A DNA stretch of 64,000 bases from Sphagnum compactum (GCA_965153455.1 OZ234497.1:18469872-18533871), one strand, 5' to 3'. Shown: positions 47,638-61,499, numbered from the stretch's first letter. Program-made: numbers and translations. Notes: generated from the sequence alone by a model not told the origin.

Positions 47638-48496
47638 CCTGAGAAAAAAAAAGTAATAGCCACAGGAGAAGAGTAGCAGTCCCAAGTGAGAAGAACAACA
47701 AGAGGAACCAACCAGGAGAAAAGTAATAATAGCTATCACAATATTTTAATAGTTGATGGAAAACAGTATAATTTCGAAATTAAAAAACGAAATTCATTTT
47801 TTGAAAAAAATTATTATTCGTTTTGTCAATGTGGAAACTGACCCTTGGCCATGGTAATTGGAAATACATGATTTGATCAGAATCACCTGGAAAAGCTGAC
47901 AGCGCTCTTTTGTCACATCTTTTGTTCCAGGGCTATTTTTTCCTTGTGTTTTATCCATTGGTGACAAACACAAGGGAAATTTCTTAAAATCTTCTCTAAG
48001 GTGGGCTAGAAAGTGGTCCCATGTGCTAGGCTTGACCAGTTCTCACAAGTTCCTGGCATTCACAAGAATTGGAATTTGGGGGCTTACATTCACGTCCTTG
48101 TTGTGACAGTGGCTCAAACTTGTGAAACCTATGTGTGGGTGTCTGTCATGGCTGGAGTGAACCAGCAACCACCAATGCACCAGTTCAGGATGAGGCCGTT
48201 CAAGCCGTTTTGGAGATGAATCGAAAACACATCCTCTTCCCTTGCTCAGAGATTTTTCAGCCCCCTTCTTTGCCTCAAAAATTTTCCTTCCTACCTACTT
48301 AACCCCCCCTCCTACCTCACTCACCTCATTTCTTGGTCACTTTGTCTCCAAAGCTCGGGAGAGCTCCTGAGCTTGAGTAGCACAGAGCTTCAAGGAGAAA
48401 TAGACACAAGGCTTGAGGAAGGTGGAGAGCTCAATGTTGAAGGAATATGGAGAGGAGAAAGCAAAAGAACGCTTCATCCCAAATGTAGAAGTGGGA

Positions 48497-48812
48497 GAAA
48501 AAACGTAAGCTCTCTCCTTTCTCTGCATTTTTTTTTTTTATGATTTTTTTTTCTTTGTGTTTTTCTTTTCTTTTCTTCTGTTTGAGAAGAAGAAGATGCC
48601 AAAAGAAAGCACTTGAAACAAAAGGGCACAAGCAAGAGGGCAGAAACAGGAAAGGGCAAAGCGGGAGATTGAAGGTAAGCTCCCTCCCTTCTCTGCATCT
48701 TTTTCTTCTCTATGATTTTCTTTTCTTTTCTTTTGTTTGAGAAGAAGAAGATGCCAAGAGAAAGCGCTTGAAACAGAAGTGCAAAAGCGGAAAGGTTCAG
48801 GGCACAACAAAA
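48497..48812 (+). repeat. Tandem duplication, 170-bp period, in MULE C
   Basis: The block GTAAGCTCYCTCCYTTCTCTGCAT followed by TTTTCTTTTC-rich sequence and GAGAAGAAGAAGATGCCAA starts at about 48505 and again at about 48675. Confidence 0.75.
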
Positions 48813-48950
48813 GAAGATTTTGTTGTAAATGCAATTCGAGTTGAGATTCAACACTGCCATCTATACACTATTCGTCATGCAACAAGGGCTACAAATGCAA
48901 CAGCTTCTTATCGAGCTAAACACAAGATTGTAAATAATGTTATGGTTTAG
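48794..48950 (+). pseudogene. Last exon of the MULE zinc-finger gene, copy C
   Basis: It reads VQGTTKEDFVVNAIRVEIQH then RHATRATNATASYRAKHKIV and a stop, matching the last exon in copy D (VQGQTQEEFVATAVQVEMQR). The exon is open, but the zinc-finger exon that should precede it is missing in this copy. Confidence 0.6.
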
Positions 48951-49411
48951 GGTTTCCACTTTATATAGTCAGCTAGGTTTTTTCAGCCCTTTCAGTTTTT
49001 GGAGTACTCAATTTTTGAACTTTAATCCTTTGATATATTATTGGAAAACTTTTTTTTCATTATGTTTTTTAGCATTTTTTGATCCACCAATATTTGTACA
49101 TCTTTTATCAATATAATATTTTCCTCTAGTTACATTTGTTTGATGAATATATGGTTAATTATATATGTCTTCTTTTTCATAATCTTCTCAATACTTTAGA
49201 TGTAAGAATCAAAACATAAATAGGCCCATATGAATATGTAACATTAATTTGTCTAAAGTTTACAAAAATCAAAATGAACATTGTGCAATACCTACATCCT
49301 TTCTATTATAATTTCCATAAAGCCATTTCAAATATGCAATACCCACATGTAGTTCTCGTAAATAGTTGCTGGTTTTTTTACATCCATTGCAATACCTACA
49401 TATAGTTATTG

Positions 49412-49413
<2 letters not shown>

Positions 49414-49472
<59 letters not shown>
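49414..49472. repeat. TA microsatellite
   Basis: Uninterrupted AT dinucleotide run of about 59 bases, within MULE copy C, next to TGCAATACC-type repeats. Confidence 0.95.
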
Positions 49473-49475
<3 letters not shown>

Positions 49476-50199
49476 CATCCATTGTAATACTCGCATATAG
49501 GTCCATAAATAATTGTTGATTTTTAACATCTTTTGCCATACTTGCATATAATTTTCCATTGTAATATTTATGGGATTCATATGACAGAATAACTTAGTCT
49601 AAAATATCAAAAAATAATGTCATAATTAAGGAATTATTAAAAATTTATTTTAGATAATGTAAATGATTGATTCTCATATTTAAATAATCATAAATTTCTT
49701 AATATTAATTAACTGATTATTTGGTTGAACCTTAGTTATTCAGATAACTAAAATTTAGATTTAAAAATCAAATCAATAATTTGATATTTAATTTATTATC
49801 TTAATTAGATTTTTTTATGTTGATAAATTATTCAAATCATTATTCTAGATAATTATTCATGATAATTAATTATCAGAAAACTAATTTAGGTATATAAATA
49901 GACATATTTTGGGTACCCAAACCACTTATTTTGAAGTGACCTTACATGTGAGTATTACATTTAGGGTTGATTATTCATCTAAGGTTGTCTAAATCACCTA
50001 TGGATTATTTCAAATGAACTTGCATGCAGGTATTGCATATAAGTTTTGGTTTTCATTGAAAGGTCACTTAACCTACATATTAGTTATTTCGAAATGACCC
50101 TACATGTGGGTATTACATTTAGGGTTGGGTCTACACCTTAGGTTACTTAAATCACTTAAGGGTTATATCAAAACAAACTTGAATATGGGTATTGCATTT

Positions 50200-51340
50200 A
50201 GGGAAACGTAGAAAAAAAGTATATCTTTTACCAGTTAGTAATATTTCCAAGTTAAGTTCTTTCACTTTCTTTAAAAAAATATAAAATGACATTGCATTGT
50301 TTTACATATGTTTAAGCCGTAAAAATTCTGCCCAAATTGCACCCTAGATTTATTTTAATTATTATAGATTTGTAAACAAATTTAATGCAAAATGTTAATT
50401 AAATTATATGTCATAAACCTAAACCTGAACCATAATTCTAACATTAAGTAGTAAATTTTACATTAAACCTTAACCCCCTGTACCATTAATGTGACCAATT
50501 TTGCATTATGTTCATTTTTATATATGTTAAATCGTACTATAAGGTGAATAAATAATTTTGAAAACATGAATTTCATGATGTATTGGCGGGGAATCGAACA
50601 TTTAAAAAATATTTTTATGTTTCAGGGTTAATGAATTATCACAATATGATATGGGTATTGCATTTAAACAGAAGTGGGTTAAGAAATATTAAACTTTAAT
50701 AACTATGGAATATATGGAAACAAAGGAGATTCATAACTATGTTATAGATCTAAACAAGTGATTAAATCAAAAACCAATACAATGAACAAAGTTTAGAATA
50801 TAAACCTTAAGCCTTGATATATATGAACCAAATTCCTAAACATTGAATCTTAGGCATAACCTTAAAAATACAAATGATATTTTTCCATAAGCCTTATTAC
50901 AACCTTAACTATACAAACCCTAACAAAAAAAGCCCTAGTAATATATGCCCTCAACCCAAAAAATTATACAAAGTATACAAATTATATAATGCAAAACAAG
51001 AAAATTAAAAAAAAACATAGGAAAAAATTAAAAAACCAAATTTTAAAGCTTTTAAACTATAAAGATTTACTAATTGAAAAAAAAACTTAATCTTATTAAA
51101 AAAAAAAAGATTTTGTAAAAAACCAAAAGAAAATATATGTCTCTTACTTTTGTGTGATCTCTCCAAACTAATTTTTTCTACTCTTTTTGAAAAAGATATA
51201 GAATGAAATTGTATTACTTCACATATGTCTAAACCTTAAAATTTAGCCTAGTTTAGGTTAATTACTATAGATTTGTGAAAAAATTGCTAACTAATTTATG
51301 TGTCCTAACTTTAAACCTAAACCATAATCCGATAGTACAT
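50200..51340. repeat. Internal duplication in MULE C (about 0.9 kb apart)
   Basis: Sequence at about 50220-50450 (TATCTTTTACC..., TAAACCTGAACCATAATTC) recurs at about 51130-51335. Copy D shows a comparable internal repeat (53815-53940 and 55805-55915), so this part of the family is prone to internal duplication. Confidence 0.6.
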
Positions 51341-53336
51341 ATTTATAATAATTACATAAAATGATGTATTGTAATGTCCATTCCATAAATAAATTAGGTA
51401 AACAAAATGTAATAAAATATGAATTAACTAAACCAAAATGGTTCCAATTATGATATTGTTTCCATTATAAATTGTTTGTAATACCTACATATGGGGACTT
51501 ATGTTCATCATCCATGAACTAGGGCGAACTTTAATAAATTGATAGGTAGAATTGTGCGCTTGGGAGGTGGGAAAAGTGAATAGGTAATTAGTTATGTTGC
51601 TTCCCATTCATATTATGACGGAGATCCCATTCTTTATCTCAAATTCTACTTCAAATTTGGGATAATTTACCTCATTATCATAATAGAAATAAAATTATAT
51701 TTTGGGTTTGAAATTGGAATCTTTTTGGCATTTAAGCTTAAGGTATAATCTTTATAATATTTTGGCTCAAGGTTTTCTTAACCTAAGGATAAAATCTATT
51801 CAGGCCCTAGGTTAAAATTTATAGTTATTTTGGTTTTGGGTTAAAATATGTTCATACCACTGTTGATAATCTCTTAAGCTGTTAGCCCTAGGGTTGAAAT
51901 CTTTTTATTACTTTGCTTTGAGGATAAAGCACTAAGGTTAAAATTAAAATTTGTTTAAAATTTTGACTTTACGTTAGAATTTATTTAAACCTAGTGGTAA
52001 GAATTTATTTAGGAATAAGGTTAGAACCTATGTAAACCCCAAGGGTTAATTTTTATTATTATTTTGACTTAGGTTGGAATCTTTTTACCACTTTGGCTTG
52101 GGTCAAATTCTGTCAAGCATCCTGGAAAACATTTCTCACGAACTCTAAAGTGCCAATAAAAAATTGAGCGGCATGAAAAACAAATCCTAAATTTTCCCAT
52201 GCTGCCCAAACTTCTTGTGTAGTTTTGAAAACCCGTCAATGTGAACGGTTCAACATTAGTTTAAATTAAGCCCATCACTTATTTTATCTATCTCCTTTAT
52301 GTGAACATCTCAAAGGTTATTTTATTGTTTATATTTTAATTGTTTTAACCCTCAAATAAAGAAAAGGTTCAATGGAATAAAAATATCCCTATTAACCCTT
52401 GGTGTGAATCCAACTTTAGGCATAAATACTTTTAACCTTAAACAAAATATTTTTAAAAATTAATTTTAAATTTCGAGCAGATTATATAGGTTGATTCTTT
52501 TTCATTTTTGCTCAAAATTTTGAGAACTCAACAAATCCTGATGCTTGGAAAGATTCAGGAGAAATTTGTTTGAGCAAGCTCTAGAAAATTTCCAGGCAAT
52601 TTCAGAAATTTCACCCTATCCAAAAAATCATAAAGATTGAAAGTTTTTCAATTTTGCCAAAAAATTTGGGGACTCTGGAAAAATCCTCATGCTTGAGAAT
52701 TTCGGGCATTTGGGGAATTTTTATGCTGCAGATAGTTTTGGGCCCCTTACAAAGGTTGAAGAAAGTTTGAATTTATACCCAAACATTGTGGGCACTCTGA
52801 AAAAATCCTAATACAGGAAAAAAAAAGGGGCAGTTTTTGGGATTTTTTTCTGCCTGATAACTTAAAACACATTATGCAAGTTGATTTTTTTCCTGCCCAC
52901 CATTTCAGGTTGTCTCTCACATGAATGTCAATATGTTGGGTAGAACAACATTAGAAACTCTTGTGAACATGAAGCGTTATTTTAACCCTTTGAAATCACA
53001 GGGTCAAACTAACCTCCTTATTCCGCCCTAACTCGATCCCAAATCCAAAAACAATGAAGAATTTTTTTCTTGAATCAAGCTATCTCAACCCATTTATCCC
53101 CCGCTCTTAATGTCTTTAGTGACGCCAATTTTTACCTCTGTTGTGTGAATGGGATAGCATTAAGGTTGGTTCTTTTACTTTATCCGTTTCACCACCTCAT
53201 GTGAATCTAGCTTAAAGGTTTAAAGAATATATTTAGGACTAAGGGTGAGAGGCTTTGCCCATTAAGAAAAATGTCTTACACGCTTCAGACAAATGTCATA
53301 CCCTTAAAAGATAAATGTCTCAGAACCCAAAAACAA
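51326..53336. other. AT-rich stretch with degenerate tandem repeats
   Basis: No gene. Between 51700 and 52110 a loose unit (AGGTTAGAATCTTTTTACCA and TTTGGCTTAGG variants) recurs several times. Between 52490 and 52860 a loose unit of about 120-130 bp (AAAATCCTCATGCTTG, TTTTGGGGAATTT variants) recurs about three times. Confidence 0.5.
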
Positions 53337-56300
53337 GGCCAGAGTGAACCATCAGCCACCAATGCACCAATTGGCCGTTCTGTCCACTAGATGCCTTTTG
53401 TTTTTTCATTCGGCGCCGGATGGGGTTCATCACAATCCATTTCTTTTTGCTGCACCACTGTATTTTTTTTTTCTTTTTTTTTTGTTCTTGGTTGTTTTTC
53501 TTGGACCTGACCTCACACATAGCTACCCTGCTCACTTTCCTACCCTCATAAGTATTGCACCAACCTTGATACCTTATTTATTATCCCCTACTGACACAAC
53601 TACCTAATAACTAGTTATCTTACTGACCTAGTTATGTACTAATCACCTACCCTACTAACCAAGTTATTGTGCTAACCACCTACCTTACTAACCTAGCTAT
53701 TCTATTAATTACATGCCCTATTAACTTAACCATTAGGTTTAGGGTTGAAACACATAAATTAATTGATAAGTTTTTCATAAATGTATAGTAATTAATTTAA
53801 AGTAGGCTAAATTTGGGGGGAAATTTTTAGGGTTTACACATATGTGAAGTAATACAATTGCATTTTATACCTTCTTCAAAAAGAATGGAAAAATTAAGTT
53901 GGAAAAATCACACAAAGGTAAAAGACATATATATATTTTTGGTTTTGTACAAAATTTAATTGATTCTTTTTAAAGATTAACGTATTTTCTTTCAGTTAAT
54001 AAATATTTATAATTTAAAACCTTTGAATTTTGGTTTCTAAATTTTTTCCTATGTTCTTTTAAATTTGTTTATTTTGCATTATATGATTTGTATAGTTTGT
54101 ATAGTTTTTTGGGTTTAGGGCATATATCATTAAATCTTTTTTTTGTTAGGGTTTGTATATTTAAGGTTGTAATAAGGCTTATGGCAAAATATCATTTGGA
54201 TTTGTAAGATTATGCTTTATGATTTAGTGTATAGGAATTTGGTTCATATATTTCAAAACTAACATTTTACCTTAATAAATGTCTCAATTACTAATCAAGA
54301 TTGTTGCCATTGGCACTAAATTTTTTGTTTTAAAATCAATTTTGTATGGAGGAAACCGTAGCCCAAATTCTTTGAACATCATGTATTCAACACACACATG
54401 AAGTCTAATATGGCACAAAACTTATTATTGTTTCCAAGTAATAAACACAAAAAGTGTGAAATGCAAAAACACAAGGATAATGATAATATTAGTTTTAAAT
54501 ACAAGTATTATAATTAGGCCCCAAAATCCCAGTTAGTAAAAGTAAATACAAGTGCAAGTAATGCCCCAAAATTCCAGTTGGTAAAGGTAAGTACTGGTGT
54601 AGGTATTGCAATGAAACCCCAAAATTTCAGTTGGTAGAGGTAAGTATAAGTTTGGGTATTTCAAGTTGAAATGAAAAAACAAGCCTAAATGCAATACCCA
54701 CGTTTCAAAAAAACCCATCTAAATGGTTTGGATACCCTTAAGTGAAAACCTAGCCCTAAACACAATATGCACATGCAAAATCACTTTAAACTAACCCAAC
54801 CCTAAATGCAATACCTGCAATTTGGGCCACTCCGAAAGGACGCATGTAGGGTTTAAGCTTCTTTATATGAAGATCCTACCCTAAATGCAATACCTGCATT
54901 TTGGGCCATTTCGAAAGTACGCATGTGGGGTTCAAACTTCTTTATTCGAAGATCCTACCCTAAATGCAATACCTGCATTTTGGGCCATTTCGAAAGTACG
55001 CATGTGGGGTTGAAGCATCTTTATACGAAGATCCTACCCTAAATGCAATACCTGCATTTTGGGCCATTTCGAAAATACGCATGTGGGGTTTAAGCATCTT
55101 TATACAAAGATCCTACCCTAAATGCAATACCTGCATTTTGGGCCATTTTGAAAATACGCATGTGGGGTTTAAGCATCTTTATACAAAGATCCTACCCTAA
55201 ATGCAATACCTGCATTTTGGGTCACACCAAAAATACGCATGTGGGGTTTAAGCCTTCTTTAAATGAAGATCCTACCTTAAATGTAATACCTACATTTTGG
55301 GTCATTCCAAAATAATTAGTTAATTTCAAATTAATATGCTAACAAAGGTGTGTATAGAGGTTAGGGTTGTTGATTAGGAGTTCCATGATTCTTACTTTGT
55401 TTCATGAATTTGAAAAGAGGTTGTATTGTTTGTGGAACAAATAATACAATGACAATTGTGATCAAGCTTATCTTGGTGTAGGAATTTTTCATGAAAAAGC
55501 TGAACTTACAATCTATAACATGGAATAATTATCTCAAATAGTGATTTCAATAACTTATTAAAACAAAAATATAGTTAAGTTAATCAATCAAATATCAAAT
55601 TAATCAATCTGATTTTTAGATCCAACTTTTTATTATCCAAGTAAATAAAGTTAAGCCAAATGATTAGTCAATTATTTCAAATAAATAAATGACTATCTAA
55701 TTCTTGATAATTAGTCATTTAAATTATCTGAAATAATGGTCTATGAATTATTTAATTATATGACAAAATTTCTACATTAATTATCAGAAATATTTTATAT
55801 TAGATTGGGGGGAAATTTTTTGGGTTTAGACATATGTGAAACAATACAATCTCATTCTATATTTTCTTCAAAGAAATTGGGAAAATTAGGTTGGAGTTAT
55901 CACACAAAGGTAAGAAACAAACCTTATGTGAAAACTCAACCCTGAATGCAATACAAAGTTTGTTGAGACCAAAAAATAAAAAGTTTAAGCTTAAAGTTTC
56001 TTCAAAGATGTTCATTTTTTCTTCCCCCCATTTAAAGTTGTATACTGATTTCAAAAAACATAAATATAAAGTCTCTAATTCAATAAGATTTTAAACTATG
56101 TTTAAAAAAAAATCAAAGCACATAAATTTCTACTTTTTTTTTCATGTTTCACATAATAATAAAAATGATCTCTCCCACATATTAATCCTATGTTTGATTG
56201 AAATTTTATTATATACTTTTCTGATATATAGTAAATAAATTTTTGGTTAAAATAATCATATAGTGGGTCAAAATTATACAAAACCTTAACCTTAAATGCA

Positions 56301-58083
56301 ATAGCCATATTCAAGTTCATTTCAAAATAACCCATAGGTGAATAAGGTAAAACCTATAATGAAAGGGCAACCTTAAATGTAATACCCACATGTAAGGTCG
56401 CTTTGAAATACCCAATATGAAGTTTGGGTGCGCCTTTGAATGAAAACCAAGGCCTAGATGCAATACCTACATGTAAGTTCATACTGAAATAATCCATAGG
56501 TGATTGAGGCAAACCTTATGTGAAGACCCTAAAGCCTAAATGCAATACCCGCATGTAACGTCATTTCAAAATAACAAATAAGTGCTCTGGGTACACAAAA
56601 TATGTCTTTTTATATACCTAAATTAATTATTATTCTGAATTAATTTTATGACAAAATGTAAGTTTTGCAATGAATGAAAAAAACCAGCAACTATTATGGG
56701 ACCTATATGCGGGTATTGTAAGAGATGCCAAAAAAAACCAGTGGCTATTATGGAAACTATATGCAGGTATTGTAAGGAATGTTAAAAAAACCGAACGAAT
56801 ACCGTGGGACCCATATGCGGGTAGTGCAACGAATGAAGAATTATGGGACTTATATGCGGGTATTGCATATTTGAAAATCTCCTTATGGAATTTATAATAA
56901 GAAATGATGTAGGTATTATATGTTGTAAATGTGTGTATTGTTTTAAAACTCTTCAGGTGATGTGAGTCCTATTATATTAGATGTAAGTATTGCACAATGT
57001 TCATTTTGATCTTTGGTTTGATTCTTACATCTCAAGTACTAAGAAAATTATGACAAAGAAGACATATGATTAACCATATACCCATAAAATAAGTATGAGT
57101 AGAATATACTATTATATTGATAAAAGATGTACAAAAATGGGTGCATGAAAAATTACTAAAGAACCCAATGAAAAAAAAACTTTGGTTCTCTATAACATAT
57201 CAAAAGATCGAAATTCAAAATTGGGTAGTCCAAAAAATAAAAGGGCTACAAAACCTAACTAACTATATAGAATGAAACCGTAACCCATATCAGTATCTAC
57301 AATCTCATGTTTAGCTCGGTATGCAGTTGTTGCATTTGCAGCCTTTGCTACATGACGAGCAGTGTAAAAATGGCGGCGTTGCATCTCAACCTGAACTGCA
57401 GTTGCAACAAACTCTTCCTGTGTTTGGCCCTGAACCCTATAAACACCCAAAAACCACCAAGTTAAACCCTAACACACCTCGGATGAGATGCAATAAAAAA
57501 ACAATAAACATTGCTTATTATTGTTTCTTACCTTCCACGAATCATTCTAGATTCATGAAAATCCAAAACATCTGCCAACTGTTTTGTCCAACTTGTTTTA
57601 CTGGACTCTCGATCCCAATTTTTGACATCCCATGCCGTCTTCAATTGTCGTGCATATACACAACGGGTGGATCGAATCATCCCTTGTAAATCTTCATCCT
57701 TCTCCATCCGTGATGTTGCATCTTGAGGCACACTACCCACACCCCAAGCATTGAGGCCCAACACCTTCAACAATTGCTCTGAAGCTAATTTGACCAAAGC
57801 TGGTTTTGGGAATGGTGGACACTGTTTTGCAACAACTACCAAGTGATTCCATTCGCGTTGTGCTTTGGCACGAGCGCGACTAGCCACCTTTTGATCATTC
57901 CGCCTTTGCACAGCCATTGCATTTCCCAAGATGCGAGCATTCATTTTGGCATGGTCTTGATGTCGAGGACCTCCTGCAGCAATTGAAGGCCTCCCAGGTT
58001 TGTCCTTTTTTGCCACCAAGCCATGCACCTCCTTCAACTGCTTGGTCAACAACCATTTGGCACAATATGCGACAGTGCAAATG
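53337..58083 (-). mobile_element. MULE-like element, copy D (right end present, left part replaced)
   Basis: Inverted relative to copy A. Base 53337 starts the right terminal repeat (GGCCAGAGTGAACC, then CACCAATGCACC). Running leftward in element sense, it matches copy A from 41324 back to about 38650, with extra repeats (54790-55310). At 58083/58084 similarity to the element stops inside the zinc-finger exon and the 3.2-kb inverted repeat begins. The left terminal repeat was not found, so no target duplication can be tested. Confidence 0.78.
54795..55315. repeat. 79-bp tandem repeat in MULE D
   Basis: Units starting AGATCCTACCCTAAATGCAA lie at 54871, 54950, 55029, 55108, 55187 and 55267, so the period is 79 (80 once). 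Each contains ATGCAATACCTGCATTTTGG followed by GGCCATTTCGAAAATACGCA. A further diverged half unit lies at about 54803. The frame at 54964-55200 is only a readthrough of the repeat. Confidence 0.95.
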
Positions 58084-58295
58084 TGGTGGTGGACAAGTTC
58101 TCTAAATTTGTTAAACAAGAATTCCAGTCCCAGAAAGACAGCGTTATCAACTCCTGCAACAAACTCCAGCAGATGTAATGCATGAAGAGAGATTTTCAGA
58201 TCCAACATTTCAGACTCAGGTAGGTTCTGATCTTCGTAGAAAAGAAATGGATTACATTGTGCAAAATACCCATATTGAGGAGAGAGATGTATCAT
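57259..58295 (-). CDS. Chimeric C2H2 zinc-finger protein, MULE copy D (two exons, 313 aa)
   Basis: Exon 1 runs from ATG 58295 to 57532 and exon 2 from 57436 to 57259; the GTAAGA donor and TTTATAG acceptor keep frame (GR then VQGQTQEEF). The first about 70 residues (MIHLSPQYGYFAQCNPFLFY, ELVHHH) come from the inverted-repeat segment, antisense to the orphan exon. From HICTVAYCAKW on it is the MULE protein: finger remnant with IC, YC, H and H retained but the first Cys region (KCKVG) lost at the junction, then QRRNDQKVASRARAKAQREW, PQDATSRMEKDEDLQGMI and RHFYTARHVAKAANATTAYR. None of the stops seen in copy A is present. Expression is not shown; the fused start may be fortuitous. Confidence 0.6.
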
Positions 58296-61200
58296 GTGAT
58301 TGCATCTTTTATACACTTAAAACAAAACCTTCATTGATGGAGGAAAATGCATATTAGACATGCAAATGTGGTGGCAATTCAGTGCAACATGGTCTAGTGG
58401 ATTTTGGGCACATGGTTCGAAGAATCCTACAATTCTATTTGACTAGACTGAAACCAAAGCACATAATATGCTCTTTGTGTATATGAACTCAAGAGAGGAG
58501 GTGCATACAAGTGCTATTTCACACCTAATCATCACGTTAGTTTGAGGGTGAAGGCACATACCTCAAGTGGTGAGGAACCTGCTCAGCTGTGAAGGCACTA
58601 CTCTAGGGCTCATGATAGGAAGTCCTCATAGACTGCATAATTGGTGCCCCAAAAATAGGAGGTCCCATCTAATTAAGTGCAAACCATTAGTGGGCAGGTA
58701 CACCACCATATACAGACTTTGATACCATAATACCTACATAACTTGGTTGCATATTTTGTGTCATTCATGTTCAGAAATAAGAACTAACAATATTTTACAA
58801 CTGGGCATTATACTAAATAATGAAGGTAGTGTGCTTGAGAGTTTCTTTTTCAGATTTTTGGCATCCAGTATGTAGGTATTTTTCAAAAAAATTGGCAATT
58901 CCAAAAAGTAATTTAATTAGTGACAAACCAGGCTAGGCATTATCAGCCAGGTAGCATAAGTTTATTTTTAAAAATAAATGCATTAGGGAAAGGTAAGTAG
59001 GTTTTAACAAAACGTAATGTAGGTAAGGTTCAAATTTCACCATTTACCATATTAGCCAATAGATTTTAGGTAAATGAAGTGTGGGGTACATGTTTTTTTT
59101 CAGATTTATGGTTTCAAAAGTTTGGCAATTTTTCCTAAACTTTCAGCATTTTTTCTCGAATTTAAACTTAAAAACAAAACATTTCAATTTTTTTCCAATT
59201 TCTTTTTGTTTGGCAAGTGGTGAAATTTTGCCCCAAAAAAATCACTGGCAAGGTAAGGTCATACACTTGGGCCTTACTAGAGTAAGGGCCTACATGAGGT
59301 GATGGCTAAGTGCAAACCAATGTTGTGCAAATATAATATGGTTTTTATATACATCTTAGGTAAGTGTATAATTTTCATTTATGTTTGTATAAGTGTAAAA
59401 CTCTAGACATGTAAGTGCAAGTGTAAAACCATGTAACATTATATCATGTCATGTAAAATAACATAAGTGTAAGTGTAAATATATATTTTTTCAAAACACA
59501 TACACAGTTATACAATTTTACACACTATGTAAAACCATATAAAATAAATAAATAATGAACATAACACATAGTAACATATTTGATAATGCATTTTCTTTCT
59601 TCTTTTTCTACTAGTGGAGCCTTTGCCATTGACCCAAGTGTGAACACATCAAGGGCTCAATTGATTTTTCCTTCCAAACCCAATTTTTGCAATTTGTTTG
59701 AATTTTCAAAAACAAAATCCTTTCGAGAATAAATATTTTCCATATCTTTGCTTTGAAAATTGTGAAATAAACTCTATTAAATCTAATTCATCAAGGGCTT
59801 TCCAACAACACCAAGAACGCCCCCAAATTCCAATACAATTTTTACTTTTTATTTTATTTAGTTTTCATTGAAAAAATGGTTCAATAATCAATACCTTCCA
59901 CACCATAGCTCCAAGTAGTCCCAAACCAAGTTGGTGCACCCGGATGAAACCTTATCACCTTACTTTCTTTACGATCTTGACTTATTTTAGAAAATCATAA
60001 CTGTCAATGGAAAGTGTGAAATGTAATACCTTCATTTTCTTGCACACCATAATATTTAAGGACAATGGGCAATGCAATACCCTCATGAAGTTATTACACC
60101 ATGATTTACACTTCAAGAAAACTTACATAGCATCATATAAGTGTGTTTTAAAAATATATACACTCACATCATGCAAATGTAAGTGTAAATCCCCATAATA
60201 CACACAATATGAAATGTAAGTGCAAAAACTTTGGCGTGTAAATGTAAATCATTGGCATGTAAGTGTAAATGATTTACACTTACACAATTTTACATAACAT
60301 GTAAATTGTTTATTTACATTATACGCCCAACATTAATGCAAACCCATTTTGATAATGTTTTCAAATGAAGGCTTTCCCCATTGGAAAGAAAAAGCCCACT
60401 AAGGAAATCAAACTAAACAAATGTGCTATCAATGTTTGAAATAAACCTATATGATTAGTCCTATAAATAGCCAAAACTTTACAAAGCATAAAAATCCTTC
60501 TTGAAATAAAATATGCCCTCCTATTGTGGAGGTAAATTACACGAGCCATATGGACTTCCAATTTACACCAAAAAATGTTTTGAATGCTTTAGGAATGTAT
60601 GATTTATATACAATACATTTTGGCAAGTGGTAAAAAGTAATTGATAAAGAAAACTAGCAAATTGTTAACATGTGGGAGAAACGAGCCAAAAAAAAAAAAC
60701 TTTTTTTTTTCATTTTTAACAATAAAACTTAAATGCAAGCGAGTCAAATTTTTGAGATTACATAACATTTAAACAACATAGGAAAAATATAAACAAAAAT
60801 AGTACGAACCATTTGGCACCTTGCAAATGGTAGAATAATGTAATGAGATTTCAAGGGTATAAAAAAAGGTCTTGCACAAGATATTTAATGAAAAGAATGG
60901 TGTAAAATATATAATGTCCATGCCTTGAAAACTTAAATTATCTCACTTATTTCATTCATAAACATTTGTATTGATTAATAGAAGATTAAATTTGTAATTA
61001 AACCCATATTGCAAAAGAATGAAATAAAATGAGCTGCATAGCAATATGTTCAAAATAATGGAATATCAAAAAATTTGTCTCCCCTTATTTACTTCTAGAA
61101 CCTTAAATCCAAAATATATATTTTTAAGTTAGTTCTAATTTATTGAGTCTTTTTATATAGTTATGCTTGAAACCACCTAATTCTATTGGTAAGGTGCAAG

Positions 61201-61353
61201 CTTTTTTAATGTAAAAGTGTTAGGACTAAGAATAATTGAAAACAACATTAAATATCCCTTAACAAACTATATTCAACCCTGCATTTTGGGAATGTTTCAC
61301 ACTTGTGAGCTATAGCCATTTGAAAATTATCATGAACTTAACCATTCATAGAT
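58084..61353 (-). repeat. Large inverted repeat, copy 2 (3.3 kb)
   Basis: Reverse complement of 5481-8693. It begins at the MULE junction with GGTGGACAAGTTCTCTAAAT, the inside of the orphan exon, and ends at about 61353 (ACCATTCATAGAT). It contains the same TTTACACTTACA clusters (about 59390-59520 and 60110-60330). No gene lies inside except the chimeric start described above. Confidence 0.8.
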
Positions 61354-61499
61354 TAAAAATTATTTAATAAATTACAAAGAACTAAGCACAATTGAAGTAA
61401 TTCATCAATTGCAATAATGTTTATGGGTCCAAAGTTGTTTCTCATATAACAAAATCATGATTAATTCTAGGCGGTTCAATGGCATGAAAGAACAAAAGA

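Larger units (their letters stand above)
44841..48149. other. Gene-poor spacer between MULE B and C
   Basis: No gene is supportable; the 121-residue frame at 45959-46324 has no motif. It holds a tandem repeat at 46705-47060 and a GC-rich foldback at 47560-47640. Confidence 0.4.
48150..51325 (+). mobile_element. MULE-like element, copy C (5' end and middle, right end lost)
   Basis: It starts GGCTGGAGTGAACCAGCAAC and contains the short CTACCT leader, a duplicated purine/pyrimidine block, the last exon of the zinc-finger gene (48794-48950), and the AT-rich region with the TGCAATACC core. It matches copy A up to about 40950. No right terminal repeat was found. The stem-loop array and zinc-finger exon present in copy A are absent, replaced by unrelated purine-rich sequence. 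Confidence 0.72.

Noticed and set aside
54795-55315. CRISPR-like regular array
   Set aside because: The whole 79-bp unit is repeated, with no unique spacers, in a eukaryotic transposon. It is an ordinary tandem repeat.
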